NCBI GenBank assembly: GCA_022606425.2
Contig: JAHDVF020000437.1
Coordinates: 1 to 64,000, forward strand
Source: Lepidostoma basale
Lineage: Eukaryota > Arthropoda > Insecta > Trichoptera > Lepidostomatidae
DNA length: 64,000 nucleotides
Reading direction: 5' to 3'
The translations under genes were made by a program, and so were the position numbers. Positions 42,250 to 51,397 of the stretch are shown one piece after another; position 1 is the first letter of the stretch; every line of letters starts with the position of its first letter. The notes beneath the pieces are model-generated. The model saw only the letters and a program-made list of their open reading frames with translations. It did no database searches and was not told the DNA's origin.

Positions 42250-43018
42250 CACTATGATACTTCAATATGAAATCATCTATGAGAGTAGGCTGACATTTCG
42301 TGCACATATTTGTGACATTGCACTGAGGATGTTGGGCTTCATCATTAGGACCGGAAGAGTTTTCAGAGACCCCAATCTGCTCAGAGTCCTATACAACGCG
42401 TTGGTTCGGAGCAGACTCAAAAGTGGTTCTGTGATATGGAGTCCTCACGAGGCGAGATATTCCGTTATGCTGGAGAGGGTTCAGAAAAAATTACTAAAAT
42501 ATCTCTACATGAAGGAGTATGGTAGTTATCCGTGGCTTTATCCCACGACATTTCTTTTTGGAATCCTCGGAACCAATTTTTTACAGCTTCGAAGAGATGG
42601 GCATCTCATTACCCCTTTCTTTAAATTAATCAAGAGATATTTCGAGAACTCGACCGTGCTAGAGGGTGTTGGACTTTTTGTCGCTGATAGATTTCTCCGA
42701 CAGTGACAACACAGATTGTTTTACCTAGCGGCCGCCAGAACCAATCTGCCTCTGGTGATACCGGTGGGAAGAGCAATTAGTCTGCTGAACGCGGTCTCCT
42801 CGGAGATCGACGTCTTTCATTTTAATGAAAGAACGTTCCGAAGACAAATACTCTTGACATTAGAAATTATCATGTCTTCCTAATGTCGAACCATCTCTAA
42901 TGCGTTCCTGATATTATGTTGTATTTTTTTAATATTTTACTTGTACTCAATAGATGCCTTAAACATTTTTGCTATTTGTAATGTATTTTGAGTTAATAAT
43001 CTGATTTGATTTGATTTG
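42250..43018 (+). mobile_element. Jockey-like LINE, 5'-truncated
   Basis: 150-codon frame: RLTFRAHICDIALRMLGFII, LRVLYNALVRSRLKSGSVIW, SPHEARYSVMLERVQKKLLK. A stop at 42704-42706 splits it from the last part (AAARTNLPLVIPVGRAISLL, ERTFRRQILL) ending near 42884. The 3' UTR ends in (TTTGA)n. Confidence 0.8.
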
Positions 43019-43374
43019 AATATTATTAAAGTTCCTCGAATCGATTATTGAGGATGACACCGTGGAACAATGTTTTTGGTTTAGAAAATTCACGTGATTC
43101 TAATATTGTGTACAAAAATACGTGGAAATCAAATTAAAGTTCCAGGTATCAAGAGCCGGCAAAAATTTTATAAAAAAATATTATATAATAAACATACCGT
43201 GGTTAAATACAATTTTTTTTTATTAATTTTATATTTTTAAAATGTTTAACCACAAAGTGAATGCTTTATATGTAAATAAAAATGTTATACTTTGCCGCAA
43301 AGCAATCGTCAAACTTAAACTAAAATACGAAATTCGATTGAATTTGAAACACTGTTATGACGTATTACAATTTA

Positions 43375-43495
43375 TTTATATAAGTTTTTTGCAACAGCTG
43401 TTTCGCCAACTTATGTTGGCATCGTCAGGTATTATAAACAACGTTGTTTGTTACACCTAATTGGCGGAACAGCTGTCGCGACATACTCATGTAAA
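43375..43495. repeat. Small fold-back with two hammerhead halves
   Basis: GCAACAGCTGTTTCGCCAAC at 43391-43410 is repeated inverted as ATTGGCGGAACAGCTGTCGC near 43460-43480. The right half has lost its core. Confidence 0.5.
43394..43432 (-). ncRNA. Hammerhead ribozyme, ACAGCTGT type
   Basis: Minus strand: core CTGACGA (43422-43428), extra T, 6-bp stem II GCCAAC/GTTGGC around ATAA, GAAA, 8-nt palindrome ACAGCTGT (43394-43401), cleavage base T. Stem I is poor, so cleavage may be slow or absent. Confidence 0.6.
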
Positions 43496-44400
43496 TTAAT
43501 TGTGAAACGTAAAAACAGTGTTTCTAATCTAATACATAATCAGTCATCAAACCGTAAACGGATGATAGGGCCAGTCATGCTAGTTATGAGAAAAATGTAA
43601 AAAAAATTAAGTTCTTTATTTTTTATTTTACAGGCATTTAAAAATCGAGGAAATTAACACTCTGTTTTTTTACTTTTTTATCATCCATTTCCAGTTTATG
43701 TCGACTTCTGGTACCCCTGTATCCAATATGTATAAATATTACTAAAATAAAAATATTTATATATAAATATTACTCAGATAAAAATATTTATATTTTGTAT
43801 ATTTAAATAAAAAATATCAGTCGAACCAATAAAACAATCAAGTTTTCATTATATATTTTAATTCATCAGTTAGTTAACAAGTTTGAAAATCATCGTTTAA
43901 CTATTTTATTAAATTACTATTGTATAGCTAAAATAATTAGAATTTGAAGTAGTTTTAAAATATAACGAAACAAGGCAGTTACTACAAACAGTAAAAGTTA
44001 AATGATAAGGAAGTTCTACATAAGATACCCGGCGGAAGGCGTCGGCGTCCCGACGGTAGGCGCCGGCATCCCGACGGTAGGCATCGCTATTGCCTATTAC
44101 ACCGCTCGCTATATCCGGCGTGGGAATACAATGATAAACATGACATGAACTGCAGAGACGGCACGTGGATATATATGTTTTTACTAATGTTACATTGATA
44201 GTCATTTTATACTATTTTATCATTTTTTAAAAGCAGATTTTTTTATTCGATTCGCTTACTTCCTGCAAAATAACCGTTCTTGGGCTAAACAGTTTCCTTT
44301 GGATATTTTATTTTCCTAATTATGAGATTTTATAAAATTGTAATATTATTAGCGATCGTTTAGAAAATAACATAATATTGTTTTCACATAGAACTATCAA
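43496..44400. other. No gene seen
   Basis: AT-rich. A short three-fold repeat of GGCGTCGG/GGCGCCGG-type units lies near 44033-44090 (CGACGGTAGGC). No ORF with a domain. Confidence 0.35.
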
Positions 44401-44560
44401 ACTTTATTAATATTATAATCAAATGATTTTACTGAAATCTCTTGATGGGGGTTCATTTTAATTAATTATTAAATAAACTATGTTTTTATTTTAAACTATT
44501 TCCGCCTTAATTTCATTTTTATATACTTTATATACAACACTCACATTTATTAAAAAAATA

Positions 44561-44600
44561 AAATATCAAACATATTTCGGACTAACCAGTCCGTCTACAA
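44561..44600 (-). ncRNA. Hammerhead remnant, left arm
   Basis: Minus strand keeps stem II GGACT/AGTCC around GGTT, GAAA, ATATGT and TTGATATTT, but the core is lost. Confidence 0.45.
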
Positions 44601-44633
44601 ATAGGGTCAGTTTTGACAAATGTCCTTCATCGG

Positions 44634-44680
44634 TATATCACTGATGAAGTACTGGTTAGTCCGAAACATGTTTGATATTT
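44634..44680 (+). ncRNA. Hammerhead ribozyme, right arm
   Basis: Stem I ATATCA/TGATAT, core CTGATGA (44641-44647), extra A, stem II GTACT/AGTCC (one mismatch) around GGTT, GAAA (44663-44666), ACATGT (44666-44671), cleavage base T44672. The left arm shows that stem II was once a perfect GGACT/AGTCC. Confidence 0.7.
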
Positions 44681-44735
44681 AATTTTTATTTAATCTTTTT
44701 AATAAATCTGAGTGTTGTATACAAGTATAAAAAAA

Positions 44736-45577
44736 AGAAACTTTGTTTTATTTAATTATTATTAATTTTTATTGTTTGATTACACATAAATTGCAGCCTG
44801 ACATTAAAAGGCTGACAAGTAACAGGAAAGCGATGACGTCATGGAATTTTAAAATGTAAATTTCTCCGTCAGTATTATAGTTAGGTTGCTTAAAACTTGG
44901 AACATTTATGACAAAAGGTTCACAGATGCCAGTATCGTTCGAGATTTGAGAATAAATTGACTAATATACTATTTTTAGACGCAACCGTACCTGTACTGGG
45001 ATACCAACAGACAGGTTAACAATAATAAAACTAGATTTTTTTTTTCTGTGACGTCACTGTAACAAGCTTCCCCACGTGTGGTGAATAAAGTTTCCAGCCC
45101 TCTTGCCCTTCTGTCCTCCGCGATCTAGTGCGGGCACACCCCTCCCCGAAGGGCCATAACACGGACTTATTGTTTTTATACAATTATTGATGACGTTAAA
45201 TCTGATAAAAAAGGGATGTCGTACGTGCCAGCAATACGGAACACCCGGTAAATCTAAATGAATAGATATTTTGGAAAAGTGACAATTTCAGCTATTAAGC
45301 AGTGTTTTTCTATTACCTGGCAATGCTAGAAAATTTCACGCCACAATTTCCGGTCGAAACTTAAAAACGAATGGAATTAAATTAAATACATATTTTACTT
45401 ACAATATTATATATAAATGAAAACATAAGTTTTCAATTATGTAAATTATTTAATAAGGGGTTTTACATCATTGTTTTATAAGTAATAAACGCTTTATCAT
45501 TTATTTATTTGTTTACTCATTTAATGATCTAACGCGTTAGTTCACCGTTTTTGTATTATTATTATTATTATTATTAG
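44736..45577. other. No gene seen
   Basis: Mixed-composition block; a CRE palindrome TGACGTCA occurs at 45049-45056 with CCCCACGTGTGG just after. Possibly regulatory; no repeat family or ORF recognised. Confidence 0.3.
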
Positions 45578-46170
45578 AAGGGTTGGGGCAGGCAACAAAG
45601 TGAATGGTGCACTTAAAGTTGTCATCGCAAACAAAAACCTATCTAAAAAAGCTAGAATGGCAGTGCACAATGGTGTTCTTCTAGCGACCCTTATGTATGG
45701 AAGCGAAGCATGAAACTGGCAAAGGAAGGATGAAAGTTGAATAAATGCAGTAGAAATGAGATCTCTTAGACGAATGTGTGGATATTCTGTGTATGATACA
45801 GTGTCGAATGAAAATATAAGAAGTGAATGCGGTGCGAATGATGGTGTCATGAACAAAATAATGAAAGGATCATTAAGATGGTTTGGACATATGGAAAGAA
45901 TGAATGAAGAAAGAATGGTAAAAGAATTATATGTTAATGATGTAAATGGTACCAGAAATAGAGGAAGACCAAGGAAAACGTGGCACGATCAAATAAATCT
46001 AATATTGAATGTCGGCCATGTGAGGAGTCAGAGAAATCGACGCGCGTGCATGACACGATGTATGAATGTTGAGGAAGCGAGAGAAATATGTCAGGAAAGA
46101 AAGGTTTGGCAGTCCATTCTTTCTGCCTACCCCTTCGGGGAGACGGCGTGATGGTTAGTAAGTTAGTTAG
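45578..46170 (+). mobile_element. TTAG-RTE C-terminus with tail
   Basis: VGAGNKVNGALKVVIANKNL, then a stop (WN to *N) near 45711, then a 131-codon open frame (RRMCGYSVYDTVSNENIRSE, GHMERMNEERMVKELYVNDV, GETA), CCCCTTCGGGG and (GTTA)n. It sits just after an ATT microsatellite. Confidence 0.8.
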
Positions 46171-46194
46171 TTATTATTATTTTAAAACTAGCAA

Positions 46195-46370
46195 GAAGAG
46201 TTTAAATCAATCTACAGTTTGAGCAGAAAATTACTCATTATTCTGAAGACGGAATCTGGTCCTTTCCAGGCTTGAATCCAGGTCCTCTGGATCAGGAAAC
46301 AAGCGTTCAGTTACTAGTCCACCACCCGGTTGTACCAATGTTAATTATTAACCAACTCTTATTTATATAT
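46195..46370 (-). mobile_element. tRNA-like SINE, family 2
   Basis: Minus strand: GGGTGGTGGACTAGTAACTG (A-box-like), GGATTCAAGCC (B-box-like), then a body with AGAATAATGAGTAATTTTCT. A second copy is at the window edge (63880-64000). Confidence 0.55.
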
Positions 46371-46374
46371 GATC

Positions 46375-46440
46375 TCCAATTTCAAATACATTTGTTTGTT
46401 GATAATCTAATGATTTTACTGGAATCTTCTGAAGGAAGTT
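46375..46440 (-). repeat. Hammerhead-associated repeat fragment
   Basis: Inverted AACTTCC...AGTAAAATCATTAGATTATC as at 34020-34065. Confidence 0.4.
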
Positions 46441-46444
46441 AACT

Positions 46445-46620
46445 AGATATCTCCGACAGCGACAGCACAGATTGTTTTACCTACCGGCCGCCAGAACCAA
46501 TCTGCCTCTGGACACACCGGCGGGAAGACCAATTAGTCTTCTGAACGCGGTGTCCTCGGATATCGACGTCTTTCATATTAGTGAAAGAACGTTCAGAAGA
46601 CAAATACACTTGAGTTATTG
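46445..46620 (+). mobile_element. Jockey-like LINE fragment
   Basis: RQRQHRLFYLPAARTNLPLD, RPISLLNAVSSDIDVFHISE, RTFRRQIHL: the same C-terminus as 42250-43018. The 3' UTR is missing. Confidence 0.65.
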
Positions 46621-46909
46621 TTTCTTGAACAACGATGTAAAACTCGTTATCATTAAAAGACATTATCAAATGTGACGAAACTTCAACTCGTCGCAGTTTA
46701 TATACTCGTACACTAGTAAATGGAGCAGAATATGGTGATTAACGAAAAGTTATGTGTCTTTATACATTTTTAACAAAGAATTATTTGGGTAGGTCCAGAA
46801 ATATTGGAAAGTGTTTCTTGGAACTCGTTAAAAAAAATTTGGGGGATACTAAATGATTTCATATAAATCAAAAATAAGTTATTTGAGGTAGGACGAAATA
46901 AAGTGTTTC

Positions 46910-47362
46910 TAACTAACTAACTAACTAACTAACCATCACGCCGTCTCCCCGAAGGGGTAGGCAGAAAGAATGGACTGCCACACCTTTCTTTCCTGACATA
47001 TTTCTCTCGCTTCCTCAACATTCATACATCGTGTCATGCACGCGCGTCGATTTCTCTGACTCCTCACATGGCCGACATTCAATATTTGATTTATTTGATC
47101 GTGCCACGTTTTCCTCGGTCTTCTTCTATTTCTGGTACCATTTACATCATTAACATATAATTTTTTTACCATTCTTTCTTCATTCATTCTTTCCATATGT
47201 CCAAACCATCTTAATGATCCTTTCATTATTTTGTTCATGACACCATCATTCGCACCGCATTCACTTCTTATATTTTCATTCGACACTCTATCATACACAG
47301 AATATCCACACATTCGTCTAAGAGATCTCATTTCTACTGCATTTATTCTACTTTCATCCTTT
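46910..47362 (-). mobile_element. TTAG-RTE C-terminus with tail, open frame
   Basis: 131-codon frame identical in layout to the one in 45578-46170, with inverted (TTAG) tail and CCCCTTCGGGG hairpin. 5'-truncated at MRSLRRMCGYSVYDRVSNEN. Confidence 0.85.
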
Positions 47363-47985
47363 ATTTTATATCAATAGTGTTTCTAAGAAAACATTATTGA
47401 TATAAAATCCTTGGCGTTAGTATTTTTTTTAAATAATAATAATAAAATGTATTTTTTAATAACTGCTTCTACTTTTCTCTTTACGACGATAGCAACTGGT
47501 TTCGCTAGACAGAAATAGAAGTATTATAGTTATTGAAACGCATTTTGTATAAACTTTAAGTGTTGACAATGAATACGAGTAGTGAAGCCTCGTTTACACG
47601 CTGCAATAGCGTTAAAGCTAGCGATGTTTTGAGTGAATACTCCCCAACTAATTACATAGCGTACCCTTCGTAGCGGGACAAGAAAAATACACAAAAGTAT
47701 ACATCTGTATCCGGCAAACGCCCCGAGACGAGTTATTCTCTTGAAGTGCCATTTCTCCAGCGAGCGCGGAACAATCTGCTCCTAAGTATCTATTAAGGAC
47801 GTGATTTGACTCCAGTGTAGTCACAAGTGGACTGCTCGGAGAGGGGTATAAGAAGATGGGGTGTGCCTGAATTATCTCTCGTTCGTTCTGCTGATTGTTA
47901 TTTTTATTTATTATTACCAAAAGCGATTCAACGGAATTATATGGAACGTTTTTCATTCACAATTTAGCAATAAATAAATTTGATT
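47363..47985. other. Non-repeat block, no gene
   Basis: 47560-47900 is mixed composition without repeat relatives, including TTTACACGCTGCAATAGCGT. The minus frame of 102 codons here lacks a known domain. Possible conserved element. Confidence 0.3.
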
Positions 47986-48169
47986 CAATCTTGTGTGAGC
48001 TTTGGTGAAAGTGGCTTAAATTCAATGTTATCATTAAGTAGAATAAATGCAGTAGAAATGAGAATAAACGTAGTAGAAATAAGAGAAAAACTTTTGGCTT
48101 AAACATTGTGAAATTTCATAACGACGATTTTTTATGAAAACTGTTTTTTTTTTACTTTTCAAGAATATT

Positions 48170-48218
48170 TTTCTTGACATGTTTCGAAGGCTTTAAGACT
48201 TCATCATCGGGAGAATGA
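48170..48218 (-). ncRNA. Hammerhead ribozyme, left arm
   Basis: Minus strand: core CCGATGA (48204-48210, one change from CTGATGA), extra T, stem II GAAG/CTTC, GAAA, ACATGT (48177-48182), cleavage site GTC. Stem I TTCT/AGAA-type pairing with one mismatch. Confidence 0.6.
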
Positions 48219-48328
48219 TTCAAACTAATGACAGTTTAATTTTACATAAACTTTAGGCGTTAACACGTTAGAATTTCATAATAATTAATTAATTAATTCA
48301 TAAAAATATCATTACTAACAGTTTATAT

Positions 48329-48370
48329 CGTTCTCCTGATGATGAAGCTTTCGAAACATGTCGAGGAAAA
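48329..48370 (+). ncRNA. Hammerhead ribozyme, right arm
   Basis: Stem I TTCTC/GAGGA with one G-U, core CTGATGA (48336-48342), extra T, short stem II GAA/TTC around GCT, GAAA (48353-48356), ACATGT (48356-48361), cleavage site GTC at C48362. Confidence 0.65.
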
Positions 48371-48911
48371 TGAACTCAGAAGTGGAAAAAACATTGTTTT
48401 AATTCATAAAAAATCGTAGAAATTAGAATAAAAACGGTAGACATCTTGTGTGAGGAATCGTGACAGTGGCTAAGATTCAATAATTTCATTTAGTAGAATA
48501 AAGGCAATAAAAAAGAGAATAATTGCCATAAAAATGCAACAAAAATTGGCATAAATGCAGTAGATATCTGAATAAATGCAGTAGAGATGAGAATCTATGT
48601 AGTAAAAAAGAAAATAAGTGTTCTAAAAATGAGAATAACTGGAGGAAAAATGAGCACAAACGCAGTATAAATGAGAATAAATGCAGTAGAAATGATAAAT
48701 GGAGTATAAATTAGATTAAAAACAGTAAAAGAAATGGTGAGAATAGCTTAAATTCAGTATTTTCATTAAGTAGAATAAATACAGTAGAAATAAAAATAAG
48801 TGCAGAAAAATGAAAATAAATGCAATAGAAATGAAAATAAATGCAGAAGAAATAGCCTTCGATAGTTACGGCTTATTTAAAAAAAAATTCATTATGATTC
48901 AAAATAATTGC

Positions 48912-49420
48912 TAATACAGTAAAACCTCGATATAACGGACTAGTTCGGGGCAGAGGGTGTCCGTTAAAGACGAAAGTCCGTTATATAAAACTGGTTTAAA
49001 ATAAATAAAAAAACTTTGTTTTGAAAATATGTACACCGTATTTAGATATAAATAAACAATACAAAACTCAAATTATATTCTATTTATTATCTTCGGACAC
49101 TCGTCGTGGAGTGACGTCGCTGTTTAATATCGACGCGCTTGCTTTCGGTAATTCTGCTTTGAAAAAGGAATCAAGTTTTGTTTGCACTTTTGAAGTTTGC
49201 TGTTTTTTTTTATAATCATCTCTCTAAAATCATGAGAATGCGTATAATTAGTTGAACTTCGTTATCTGACGAATAATCTATAAATGTTATTATATCGCCG
49301 AGATGTAATCTTACCACTGATAACTTCATTTTTGGCAGTGTTGTTTCTTCTTCTTCGCTATTTTCACTTCCATCCTCACCATTATGTCTCAAATTCTAGT
49401 GCCAGATATTTGACATGATT
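48912..49420 (-). mobile_element. Tigger/pogo-like DNA transposon relic
   Basis: The end at 48912 (CAGTAAAACCTCGATATAAC) matches the terminal-repeat style of pogo/Tigger elements. The minus strand at about 49130-49200 reads KVQTKLDSFFKAELPKASA, the usual C-terminal motif of Tigger-type transposases. The DDE domain and the other end are missing. Confidence 0.65.
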
Positions 49421-49499
49421 ATCATGGCCGCTAAAAATTGTTTACATGCGCGGACACTTGAATTTAAGCATGTACGTATAATAATAACAGGACATTTTT

Positions 49500-49835
49500 T
49501 AATAACTAACTAACTAACTAACCATCACGCCGTCTCCCCGAAGGGGTGGGCAGAAAGAATGGACTGTCACACTTTTCTTTCCTGACATATTTCTCTCGCT
49601 TCCTCAACATTCATATATCGTGTCATGCACGCGGGTCGACTTCTCTGACTCCTCACATGGCCGACATTCAATATTTGATTTATTTAATCGTGCCACGTTT
49701 TCCTCGGTCTACCTCTATTTCTGGTTCCATTTACATTATTAACATATATTTTTTTTACCATTCATTCTTTCCGTATGTCCAAACCATCATTCATTATTTT
49801 GTTCATAACACCATCATTCGCACCGCATTCGATAA
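49500..49835 (-). mobile_element. TTAG-RTE C-terminus with tail
   Basis: Inverted (TTAG) tail, CCCCTTCGGGG, then C-terminus back to SECGANDGVMNK with small deletions. Confidence 0.7.
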
Positions 49836-49929
49836 ATTCTTTCTCGTTTTAAATTTTTAACATTTTCCGGAAATTTTGTTCGTTTAATCCGAAGTTGGTC
49901 AATTAGATCGAGTTTTAATGTACTCGTAA

Positions 49930-50280
49930 TTCTTCTTCTTCTTATTCTTCTTCCTGTAGTTTAATTCGTATAAGCTGTTTATGGCGGTGGGCTGTTCTGG
50001 GATGATGATGTCCAGCCATTTTTCCATCTTTTTGGCAGCCATCCTGATAATGTTTTGCTGCTTGAGTTTTCATCTTAAGCAATTTTTGGGATTCTTGTAT
50101 TCTCCATGCGGTCCACGTGGTCTCTCCTAAAGCGCCTTCTGCTTCTTTCCTATATTGCTATGTCCTCAATACCACAGACAGACCTTATCGTTCCATTTCT
50201 GATCCGATCTCTGTGGGTTTTGCCTGCGATGGAGCGTATCGTTCGCATTTCTGATACTTGTAATCAATGACGCATTTATT
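49930..50280 (-). mobile_element. alpha-RTE-like C-terminal fragment, subfamily 2
   Basis: Minus strand: MRTIRSIAGKTHRDRIRNGT, the RSVCGIEDIAI segment, ALLERPRGPHGEYKNPKNC-like decay, and (GAAGAA)n at 49930. Matches 7330-7618 and 56150-56425. Confidence 0.65.
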
Positions 50281-50540
50281 AATAACCGCATATTGGCACG
50301 TGTAGAAATCATCAAAATATTATCTATTAGATAATGGACATACTTTAATTCTTTCATTCAAAGAATTAGATGGCATAAACGCTGGTGCGAAAATGAACGA
50401 TATGTCCATCAGCTGTTTGCTATATGCAGACGACGCTGTTTTAATAGCTGATGGCATGGACGAACTACAAATCCTAGTGTCAAGAATGTACGAAGTATAC
50501 TATAAGTATGACCTTGTGATGAACGTAACAAAGTCTGAAG

Positions 50541-51318
50541 TTATTATTTTTATTATTATTATTATTTCGTTGAAAAAACTCCTTACATCATTACAGCGCG
50601 AGTCAAATCGATGTAAAGGGTGAAAAAAAAAAGAATATACGAGTATAATATTTTAATTGCACTTAAAGTTGTCATCGCAAACAAAAACCTATCCAAAAAA
50701 GCTAGAATGGCTCTGTGTAGATAGATAAACACAATGGTGTTCTTCTACCGACCCTTATGTATGGAAGCGAAGCATGGAACTGGCAAAAGAAGGATGAAAT
50801 AGAATAAATGCTGTAGAAATGAGATCTCTTAGACGAATGTGTAGATACTCTGTGTATGATAGAGTGTCGAATAAAAATATATGAAGTGAATGCGGTGCGA
50901 ATGATGGTGTCATGAACAAAATAATGAAAGGATCATTAAGATGGTTTGGACATATGGAAAGAATGAATGAAGAAAGAATGGTAAAAAAATTATATGTCAA
51001 TGAAGTAAATGGAACCAGAAATAGAGGAAGACCGAGGAAAACGTGGCACAATCAAATAAATCAAATATTGAATGTTGGCCATGTGAGGAGTCAGAAAAAT
51101 CGACGCGCGTGCATGACACGAGGTATGAATGTTGAGGAAGCGAGATAAATATGTCAGGAAAGAAAAGTGTGGCAGTCCATTCTTTTTCCCTACCCCTTCG
51201 GGGAGACGGCGTGATGGTTAGTTAGTTAGTTAGTTATATACGAGTACATAGAACTTAATAAAAAGGAATATGCCAGTTATTTCCTTGCTGCCTTTATCGT
51301 AAGGGTATTCACGAATTC
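50541..51318 (-). mobile_element. LINE 3' end with (TAA)n tail, itself interrupted
   Basis: 50541-50645 (TAA tail and UTR) and 51247-51318 (GEFVNTLTIKAARK) are continuous in the relative at 40165-40490. A TTAG-RTE copy separates them. Confidence 0.65.
50646..51235 (+). mobile_element. TTAG-RTE copy with 11-bp target duplication
   Basis: Flanked by ATATACGAGTA at 50635-50645 and 51236-51246. Starts at ALKVVIANKNLSKKARMA, has GHMERMNEERMVKKLYVNEV and ends in CCCCTTCGGGG and (GTTA)n. 5'-truncated, with small frame breaks. Confidence 0.85.
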
Positions 51319-51397
51319 GAATACGGTATTTGAAAAGGAAGAATATGTAACGGATTGTGACATAAGTGTGAACGGTGAGAAATTAGAGCAAGTTAGC

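Larger units (their letters stand above)
44521..44735. repeat. Fold-back hammerhead element, ACATGT type
   Basis: The left arm (TATACTTTATATACAACACT ... CATATTTCGGACTAACCAGT) and right arm (44650-44735, inverted) pair over about 85 bp around a 40-60 bp centre. A ribozyme motif sits in each arm, facing outward. Confidence 0.75.
48118..48420. repeat. Fold-back hammerhead element, second ACATGT family
   Basis: Left arm 48130-48225 and right arm 48320-48420 are inverted copies around a loop of about 95 bp. Both arms carry a nearly complete hammerhead facing outward. It sits inside the minisatellite. Confidence 0.7.
47990..48870 (+). repeat. Degenerate minisatellite derived from LINE coding sequence
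   Basis: Many imperfect copies of AGAATAAATGCAGTAGAAATG run through 48036-48100 and 48480-48865. That sequence encodes the RINAVEM segment of TTAG-RTE. A longer unit (GTGGCTTAAATTCAAT...TCATTAAGTAGAATAAA) recurs at 48012, 48470 and 48750. Confidence 0.7.

Noticed and set aside
47450..47520. GGTTTCGCTAGACAG as a hammerhead
   Set aside because: GAAAC is present on the minus strand, but no CTGANGA core, stem II or palindromic stem III can be placed.
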